A DNA stretch of 35,337 bases from Hominenteromicrobium mulieris (GTDB taxonomy: Bacteria > Bacillota > Clostridia > Oscillospirales > Acutalibacteraceae). Within the stretch, counting starts at the first letter, position 1. Every line of letters starts with the position of its first letter. Location: NCBI GenBank assembly GCA_021029595.1, contig JAJJOY010000013.1, positions 1 to 35,337 of the forward strand, given 5' to 3'. Below, one piece after another: positions 29,518-35,337 of the stretch. The position numbers and the translations under genes were made by a program. A model generated the notes under the pieces. The model saw only the letters and a program-made list of their open reading frames with translations. It was not told the origin of the DNA and made no database searches.

Positions 29518-31020
29518 TTACACGCGCGTGAGGCGCACGGCCATGTACTCGCGGCCCGGCAGCGCAATGCGGAACTTACCGCTGTGCACGCCGGCATCGG
29601 TGATGGTCATGTTCCACGTATCGATGACCTCCACGCGCCAGTTTTCGTCCGCGGGCTTTACGAAATCGCGGAAGCTCGGGCGGCCGAAGCCGTAGTAGTG
29701 AATCTCGTAGCCGGTGACGGGGATCATCTCGTCCGGCACGGCGACGGTCTCATCGAACGCGCCGGGGCCTTGCTTTAAGCCGAGACCGGGCGTCTGCGTG
29801 AGAATTTCATGCAGGAAGCGGATGCGCGCGGGGCTTTCGCCGTGCAGCTTGCCGCCGTGGCTCCACCACAAGATGTCTTCGGGGTTCATGAAGGTCTCGC
29901 CGTGGCCTGCGTAGCCGCCGCGCATGGAAGCTTCCCAGAAGCGGCGGGTAAGCTCCTGCCCGGAGATATTGCCCCAGCCCATATCAATATTGCCTTCGTA
30001 GGCAATCTCATCCCACACGATAGGCTTTTGGTAGCGCGTGCGGTAATCGGTGGTGTATTCCACGTGACGGTAGAGATCCTGGCGCTGCAAGCTGCAATGC
30101 GTAATCCACGGACGAGTGTGGTCGTAGAACGGTATGCAGTTGTGGATGGAACGCATGTGGTTGTACGGATCTTTTTTGCAGAGCAGGTCTGCGTAGTGCT
30201 CCCAGTCCTCAAGCTTCTTGGCGCGCATGAGGTCGTATTCGTTTGCAAGGCTCCACCACACGTTGCGGTAGGCGGAGAAGCGCGCGATGACGTAGTTCCA
30301 GTAGAGGTCGTCCTGCTCGCGGTTCATGACGGAGAAGCCCCAGCGGTCGTAGGGGTGCATAACGATGATGTCGGCCTCGATGCCGCGCTCCTGTAATTCT
30401 ACGATGCAGCGCTCCATGCGGCGAAAATGCTCGGGGTTAAAACGCGTAAAATCCCAGTTGTTGCCGGAAAAATCGACGAAATACGAGAAGTTTTCTTCGG
30501 TGAGGTTTGAATTATCGACCGGGGTGCCCTCATATGGGAAGGTCTCCGGGTCGCGGAAATTGTGGATGTAGTGCTTCGGAAAGACGCAGAAACGCATTTT
30601 GTTGAAGTAGCCCTTATCGAGCTCCTCGAGCGTTTGCTTGTGCACTTCTTCCGGTTGGTGCGCCCACGCGTAGCACGTGGTGCCGACGGAATAGTATGGC
30701 GTGGTGTCTTCATAGGCGAAATGGTACGTGTTCGCAATACGCACCGGGCCGTGGTTATTGCCGGTCGGCTCCGTTACGGTGAAATCGCCGGCAGACTCCG
30801 CTTCCGGGAAGCTGCCGACCGTTTCATAGACGTAATCGCCCGTAAACGAGGGCATGAAGCGCACTTTATAAACGCCGTCGCCGTCATAGAAGCCGTCTAC
30901 CGTGACGATCTCGTTTTTGCTGCGGAACGTGGCGGAAACGGACTGCTCCGTAAACGGGTTGCCCGCAGACGGACCTTTGAGGGAAACTTCAAAAAGCCCC
31001 CATTTTTCTACTGTATTCAT
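29518..31020 (-). CDS. Glycoside hydrolase-like protein with DUF5060 and apiosidase-like (DUF4038) domains
   Basis: A 500-residue protein with no signal peptide, so cytoplasmic. Residues about 5-85 are a beta-sandwich DUF5060 domain (VSLKGPSAGNPFTEQSVSATF, GVYKVRFMPSFTGDYVYET). Residues about 95-400 form a TIM-barrel of the DUF4038/apiosidase-like type: GTTCYAWAHQP, FNKMRFCVFPKHY, MHPYDRWGF, VWWSLANEYDLM and IVWDEIAYEG. The Asn-Glu in NEYD and the Glu in WDEIAYE are at the positions of acid/base and nucleophile in such barrels. A C-terminal DUF5605-like beta domain follows (about 405-500). It sits 13 bases after the GH3 gene and shares its promoter, so the two probably split one plant-derived oligosaccharide inside the cell. 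The exact sugar is unknown. Confidence 0.86.
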   Translation of the reverse strand: MNTVEKWGLFEVSLKGPSAGNPFTEQSVSATFRSKNEIVTVDGFYDGDGVYKVRFMPSFTGDYVYETVGSFPEAESAGDFTVTEPTGNNHGPVRIANTYHFAYEDTTPYYSVGTTCYAWAHQPEEVHKQTLEELDKGYFNKMRFCVFPKHYIHNFRDPETFPYEGTPVDNSNLTEENFSYFVDFSGNNWDFTRFNPEHFRRMERCIVELQERGIEADIIVMHPYDRWGFSVMNREQDDLYWNYVIARFSAYRNVWWSLANEYDLMRAKKLEDWEHYADLLCKKDPYNHMRSIHNCIPFYDHTRPWITHCSLQRQDLYRHVEYTTDYRTRYQKPIVWDEIAYEGNIDMGWGNISGQELTRRFWEASMRGGYAGHGETFMNPEDILWWSHGGKLHGESPARIRFLHEILTQTPGLGLKQGPGAFDETVAVPDEMIPVTGYEIHYYGFGRPSFRDFVKPADENWRVEVIDTWNMTITDAGVHSGKFRIALPGREYMAVRLTRV

Positions 31021-31033
31021 TAGATGTCACTCC

Positions 31034-33259
31034 TTATTTCTCGATGACGCCTTCATAATTCATGCCGAAGCCGTAGTCGTAGGCGTGGCCGAATTCATCC
31101 ACGTGCACTTCAAGGTCAAACGGAACGTCTTCGCAATGCTTTTCCACGGTGTCCATGTCCTTCGGCATCTGCACAGGCAGACGGCCGGTGGGATCGTAAT
31201 CGCCGAAGACGACGTCAAGCACCGCGGCGCGGGAAACACCGAACTCGACGACGATGCCGTCCGCTTCACGCTCAAACTCGTGCATGACCATTGGGTTGTT
31301 GATTGCTGCGCAGACAATGACGGGCTTGTCTCCCATCGCCTCGCGACAGTTTAGAATGTTATCGAGGTCGCATTCATTATAGGCAATATTCGTTTTGCCG
31401 CGGTAACTGCGGTTCGTGAAATCCTCGCGGAAATCGCCGCCCGCAATACTCACTTCGCGCGCGTTCACCGCCGTATAGGGGCGGTACTGGAGTGTGATGG
31501 GCAGGTAGCCGTTGCCGCCGTTTGCGACGTCTTCCGTAGAATACGCGTTGCACGCAGGGCTTTCCACAAAGACAAGCGCCACGTCCGCTTCCTCGGGCGT
31601 ATGGACGCGCACGCCGTATTTCGAAATCACCTCGTCCGTCACGGGGTCTTCCGTGTGGGCGGGAATATCGTTGCGCATGAAGCCCTTCATGGTGCGGAGC
31701 TTGCGCTGCGGCACGTAGATTTTGATACCCTTTTGGAGCGGCAGACAGTGATTGCGATTCTTTAATAAGACGACAGATTTGCGTTGTGCGTCATAGCCGT
31801 GGGCGCAGAATTCCGCGTTGCCGACAATCTTAGCGGACTCTTCGGGATCGAGATACGGGTTCTCGAACAGGCCGCACCGGAAAATATTTTTGAGCAGACG
31901 CGCGGCGGAGCGCTCCATTCTGGCGCGCATGGCTTCTTCGCCGACCTTTTCGCAGCCGATTTGATACGCTTCCATGATGGGCGCAATCTCTGCGTTGCCG
32001 CCGAACTGGTCTACGCCGTTCATGATGGCGACGAAGCAGCGCTCGCCCTCGGTCATGTTTTCCATATTAAAGCAGCGGCTTGCAAACGTATCCATAATGG
32101 GTGCGGGATCCTGCGTGATGCCCCAGTCCGTGCAAACGACACCCTTAAAGCCGTATTTTTCGCGCAGGAGATCTTTGATGAGATACTCGCTGTACGAGTT
32201 GCCGACGTTTTTGCCGTTTTTGGTGTCGAGTCCCCAAGAAACCGTGTAGTACGGCATGACGGCAGAGGCACTTTCGGTGGGACCGTCTAATTTAAACGCC
32301 GCTTCCGTAAACGGTTTCCTGTGTTCTTCGGAATTATTGCCCGGGTAAACCGCGTATTTGCCGTAGGCATAGTGTGCATCGCGGCCGGCCTCACCCGTGC
32401 CGCCGCCCGGCCAGTGCTTGACCATGGTGTTTACGCTGTCATATCCCCAGCCGTTTTCGGAATTCTCGGTGGTCTGCATACCGTCGCAGTACGCCTTGAC
32501 CATTTTCTTTGTCATCTCAAGATTTTCACCGAGCGTATCGACAAAGCGCATCCAGCGCGGCTCGGTGCAAAGGTCAATCTGCGGGCCGAGCGCCGTGGTG
32601 ATGCCGAGCGCACGGTATTCTTTCGACGCATCCTCCGCGAACCGGCGGACAATCTCGGGGTCAAAGCACGCGGCAAAACCGACACCCTCCGGCCACTTGC
32701 TGACGTCACTGCCGGCGGTTTTAAACTCTACGCTGCCGCTGCCGCGCGCACCGTTGCGCGGGTCGGAGGAAATGTTCACCGGGATGCCGTGCGGCATGCT
32801 TTCGGCAAGCTTTTGCAGCTCATTGTTCCACTTTGCGGCAGTCTTCGCGTCTTCTACCGTAATCATGAGGACGTGGCGAATGTGCTCTTTGTTCATGAAT
32901 TCCTTCTGCTGGTCGGTGAGCGTATACGCAGGGACATTTGCTTCCGCGTACTTTTGGCCGTTATATGTACCGCCGAACGGGCCGAACGCCATGGGCGGCA
33001 CCGCTTGGTGCGGCGAATAGAGCATAAGGCCCGCAATCTCCTCTGTTGTTAGGCGGGAAGCAAGGTCTGCGGCGCGCTCCTCAACGGGCAAACGCCAATC
33101 TTCATACGGGAGAAGCTCGCCGGTCTTCTCCAAGTCTTTAAAATACAGGCCGTCTCTTTCGATGAGCTCTACACCGGACGACGCAGACCACGCGAGCGGC
33201 TTGCCGTTTTCGGGATAGGCGCGGACAATGCCGTCTCTTTCCGTTTTTTTTACGTTCAT
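31034..33259 (-). CDS. Glycoside hydrolase family 3 enzyme
   Basis: A 741-residue GH3 enzyme, cytoplasmic as no signal peptide is visible. The N-terminal TIM-barrel carries TALGPQIDLCTEPRW (sugar binding), VKHWPGGG (the KHW/KHF motif of the active site) and the nucleophile Asp in GFKGVVCTDWG, near residue 378. The C-terminal alpha/beta domain has SVVLLKNRNHCLPL, and the end shows DYDPTGRLPVQMP, typical of GH3 C-terminal domains. GH3 enzymes act as beta-glucosidases, beta-xylosidases or related exo-enzymes; the specificity cannot be read here. The second ATG (33259) has GAGG 7 bases upstream; the first (33265) lies too close to it. It heads an operon with the DUF4038 gene. Confidence 0.92.
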   Translation of the reverse strand: MNVKKTERDGIVRAYPENGKPLAWSASSGVELIERDGLYFKDLEKTGELLPYEDWRLPVEERAADLASRLTTEEIAGLMLYSPHQAVPPMAFGPFGGTYNGQKYAEANVPAYTLTDQQKEFMNKEHIRHVLMITVEDAKTAAKWNNELQKLAESMPHGIPVNISSDPRNGARGSGSVEFKTAGSDVSKWPEGVGFAACFDPEIVRRFAEDASKEYRALGITTALGPQIDLCTEPRWMRFVDTLGENLEMTKKMVKAYCDGMQTTENSENGWGYDSVNTMVKHWPGGGTGEAGRDAHYAYGKYAVYPGNNSEEHRKPFTEAAFKLDGPTESASAVMPYYTVSWGLDTKNGKNVGNSYSEYLIKDLLREKYGFKGVVCTDWGITQDPAPIMDTFASRCFNMENMTEGERCFVAIMNGVDQFGGNAEIAPIMEAYQIGCEKVGEEAMRARMERSAARLLKNIFRCGLFENPYLDPEESAKIVGNAEFCAHGYDAQRKSVVLLKNRNHCLPLQKGIKIYVPQRKLRTMKGFMRNDIPAHTEDPVTDEVISKYGVRVHTPEEADVALVFVESPACNAYSTEDVANGGNGYLPITLQYRPYTAVNAREVSIAGGDFREDFTNRSYRGKTNIAYNECDLDNILNCREAMGDKPVIVCAAINNPMVMHEFEREADGIVVEFGVSRAAVLDVVFGDYDPTGRLPVQMPKDMDTVEKHCEDVPFDLEVHVDEFGHAYDYGFGMNYEGVIEK

Positions 33260-33316
33260 TTTCATACCTCTTTGTTTGGATTAAAACAAGGAATTTTCGC
33301 ATTTGCTTTTGTACAA

Positions 33317-33345
33317 AGTATAGCGTATTTCCTATAAAAAGTAAA
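33317..33345 (-). promoter_or_regulatory. Promoter of the glycoside hydrolase operon
   Basis: Minus strand TTTACT (33340-33345), 17 bases, TATACT (33317-33322), about 58 bases before the GH3 start. Confidence 0.65.
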
Positions 33346-33414
33346 GATTTTTATAAGGTGTGTCACGCGGGCTGTATGCACAGAAAAGCGCGAGAAAACG
33401 GCGTATCTTTTTCC

Positions 33415-33444
33415 TTGCATTAAAGCGGCTCCTAATGGTATAGT
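33415..33444 (+). promoter_or_regulatory. Promoter of the SulP gene
   Basis: TTGCAT (33415-33420), 18 bases, TATAGT (33439-33444), 61 bases before the SulP start codon. Confidence 0.65.
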
Positions 33445-33505
33445 TAATAGGCTGCGGTAAAAAAGCGGCAAATGATGCGGAAAAATCAATTTATTGGAGG
33501 GAAAC

Positions 33506-35149
33506 ATGATAAAAAACTATTTAACGAGCCTGAAGCAGGAGTTTTCGGGCTACAACACCGCCAAGCTGATGAAAGACATCATGGCGGGCCTGACTGTTTG
33601 CGCGGTGGCGCTGCCCCTTGCGCTGGCGTTCGGCGTATCTTCCGGCGCTACGGCAGCTGCGGGTCTTGTTACGGCAATCATTGCGGGCGTTGTCATTGCG
33701 GTACTCGGCGGCGCTTCGTTCCAGATTTCCGGCCCCACAGGCGCGATGAGCGCCGTTTTGGTGGGCATTGTGGCGTCTTACGGCTTGCAGGGCGTGTTTT
33801 TCGCGTGCTTTGCGGCGGGCGCACTGCTGCTTTTAGCCGGTATTTTTAAGCTTGGGCGGCTCATCAGCTTCATCCCGATGCCCGTCATCATGGGCTTTAC
33901 GTCCGGCATTGCGATTATTATCGCGATGGGGCAAATCGATAATTTCTTCGGCACTGCGTCCGAGGGCAGCTCAAATTTGGCAAAAATCGCGTCTTACGCG
34001 CGCCTCGGCTTTCATCCGAACCTCCAAGCGGTGCTGATTGGTCTGCTTGTCGTTGTCGTGATGATTGTCTGGCCGAAAAAGTGGGGCGCACGCGTGCCGG
34101 GCTCGCTTGTGGGCATCATTTTGGCAACGGTCGTTTCCGCCCTGTTCCGTATGGATTCCATTGCGACGGTGGGCGACATTCCGCGCACGCTGATGCTCGC
34201 AGACCGCCTTGACCTCGGCGGTCTGAACCTTGACATGCTGAAAAACCTCATCTCTCCCGTTGTGACGATTGCGGCGCTCGGCATGATTGAAAGTCTTTTG
34301 TGCGGTGCTTCGGCTTCCCGCATGAAAAACGAGCCGTTCAACGCCGATCAAGAGCTCATCGCGCAGGGCGTAGGCAACATGCTGCTGCCGCTTTTCGGCG
34401 GTGTGCCGGCTACGGCGGCCATTGCGCGCACGAGCGTAGCGGTGAAATCCGGCCAGCAGACGCGCCTTGCGAGCGTGTTCCACTCCGTTTTCCTGCTCGC
34501 CTCCATGTTTCTGCTCGGCGGCGTGATGGCGCGCCTGCCGCTTGCGGCACTTGCCGGCGTTTTGATGGTAACGGCGTGGCGCATGAACGACTGGAGCGGC
34601 ATCCGCTACATTTTCAGCCACAAGCTAAAATCCGGCATCAGCCAATTCCTCATCACGATGCTCGCAACGGTCATTTTCGATTTGACGGTCGCGATTTTGC
34701 TCGGTGTTGCGTACTCTGCGGTTTTGTACATTGCAAAATCCAGCCGGATTGGCGTAAGCTTCTCCGACATTGACGCGAATAAGCTGCGCACGGTGGAAGG
34801 CAAGCCGCCGGTGCTGGAGACGACCGGCGTTGTGTACGTGATAGGCTCGCTGTTCTTCGGCGCGGTGGATGAATTCAACCGCCGCATGGCGGAAATGCCC
34901 GCCTACGACCATGTGATCTTTTCCCTGCGCGGCATGCCGAACATTGACGTTTCCGGCGCGCAGGCCGTTTTGGAGCTGTGTGAAAGCCTGCAAAAGCAAG
35001 GCAAAACGGTCGCCTGCTGTGGCATGGCAGACGGCGTGCGCACCTATTTTGACCGCACGGGCATCACGGCGCTTCTCAGTGAAAACGCGTACTTCTGGAA
35101 CGCGGAAGACGCGATTTTAGACCTGCTGAGTGCAGAAATTGCAGAGTAA
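33506..35149 (+). CDS. SulP family inorganic anion transporter with STAS domain
   Basis: A 547-residue SLC26/SulP transporter that carries anions such as sulfate, bicarbonate or dicarboxylates, with about 12-14 membrane helices (residues about 25-420) and a cytoplasmic STAS domain (about 435-547). Family features are DIMAGLTVCAVALPLALAFG near the start, the FQISGPTGAMSAVLV loop and GMIESLLCGASASRM followed by NADQELIAQGVGNM. The STAS domain shows VIFSLRGMPNIDVSGAQAVLEL. The ATG at 33506 has GGAGGG 4-5 bases upstream; an in-frame TTG at 33494 overlaps it. The substrate is not decided by sequence. It is a single gene, ending near an IS element. Confidence 0.94.
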   Translation: MIKNYLTSLKQEFSGYNTAKLMKDIMAGLTVCAVALPLALAFGVSSGATAAAGLVTAIIAGVVIAVLGGASFQISGPTGAMSAVLVGIVASYGLQGVFFACFAAGALLLLAGIFKLGRLISFIPMPVIMGFTSGIAIIIAMGQIDNFFGTASEGSSNLAKIASYARLGFHPNLQAVLIGLLVVVVMIVWPKKWGARVPGSLVGIILATVVSALFRMDSIATVGDIPRTLMLADRLDLGGLNLDMLKNLISPVVTIAALGMIESLLCGASASRMKNEPFNADQELIAQGVGNMLLPLFGGVPATAAIARTSVAVKSGQQTRLASVFHSVFLLASMFLLGGVMARLPLAALAGVLMVTAWRMNDWSGIRYIFSHKLKSGISQFLITMLATVIFDLTVAILLGVAYSAVLYIAKSSRIGVSFSDIDANKLRTVEGKPPVLETTGVVYVIGSLFFGAVDEFNRRMAEMPAYDHVIFSLRGMPNIDVSGAQAVLELCESLQKQGKTVACCGMADGVRTYFDRTGITALLSENAYFWNAEDAILDLLSAEIAE

Positions 35150-35243
35150 AACAGATTATAAATAGCATCACCCCCGTTCCGTTTTTTGAACCGCACCAGA
35201 TTATGCGGACAGCACTAAAAGCCCCCATGTAGGATATTGAGTT

Positions 35244-35337
35244 TTAAGCGGAGTGGCGCAGCGACAGCGGTGCCACTCCCGTTTTTGTTTGGATGCGTTC
35301 GTGGTTATAGAAGTAAATATACCTGTCGATCAGTTCG
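35244..35337 (-). mobile_element. IS3-family transposase, C-terminal end (cut by window edge)
   Basis: The minus strand reads ELIDRYIYFYNHERIQTKTG, then VAPLSLRHSA and a stop codon. This is the conserved C-terminus of the IS3-family (IS150-like) orfB integrase, YI.FYN.ERIQ.KTG..P. Only about 31 codons are in the window, so whether the element is intact cannot be judged. The IS end may be near 35204, where TGCGGACAGCAC could start an inverted repeat; that boundary is a guess. Confidence 0.88.

Overview
The window looks like a chromosomal piece of a Gram-positive, anaerobic member of the Clostridia. The partial 16S rRNA at the left edge reads, from memory, like Oscillospirales (Ruminococcaceae/Butyricicoccaceae-type) sequence; no alignment was run. 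Strong Shine-Dalgarno sites, sigma-A type promoters, lipoproteins, sortase-type tails and several clostridial families (CD1871A-like CXXC protein, DUF3842, DUF5131) agree with this.

Layout. 1-333: 5' part of a 16S rRNA on the minus strand, with its leader and promoter. 1108-3876: MATE efflux pump and LUD-domain protein (probably one operon) and a small lipoprotein. 4131-5006: a lipoprotein that also carries a sortase-type C-terminus and a PT-rich stalk. 5182-7300: a two-component system with a small membrane protein. Divergent from it, 7437-10711 is a four-gene redox operon: small CXXC membrane protein, polyferredoxin membrane protein, TlpA-like lipoprotein and MsrA-MsrB fusion lipoprotein. 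10814-16933: a minus-strand block with an ECF-like sigma factor, three small membrane proteins, a PrsW-type membrane protease and a 1156-residue sortase-anchored surface protein. 17152-18901: an NAD(P)-dependent epimerase/reductase-like gene divergent from a TetR regulator. 18934-19342: a gene remnant, a hairpin-rich repeat patch and terminators.

19343-19497 holds tRNA-Glu and tRNA-Met. 19650-23840 is a plus-strand run: YihY/BrkB membrane protein, a sigma-like/transmembrane/GerMN-like fusion, DUF3842 and a sodium-dependent NSS transporter. 24095-27536 is on minus: DUF5131 protein, glycerate kinase and a CPA2-type cation/proton antiporter. 27926-28042 is a 5S rRNA standing alone, with its own promoter and terminators. 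28189-33259: a membrane-anchored SGNH-like protein and two cytoplasmic glycoside hydrolases (apiosidase-like and GH3). 33506-35149: a SulP anion transporter. The right edge cuts into an IS3-family transposase.

The most interesting systems are: (i) a predicted extracytoplasmic methionine-sulfoxide repair chain in which an Fe-S membrane protein takes the place usually held by CcdA/DsbD; (ii) a sigma factor/PrsW/giant surface protein cassette with an internal terminator; (iii) a membrane-anchored sigma-like protein with a GerMN-like outer domain. The stretch of about 5.1-19.0 kb may be an accessory region. All function calls rest on motifs and memory of families; no database search was run.
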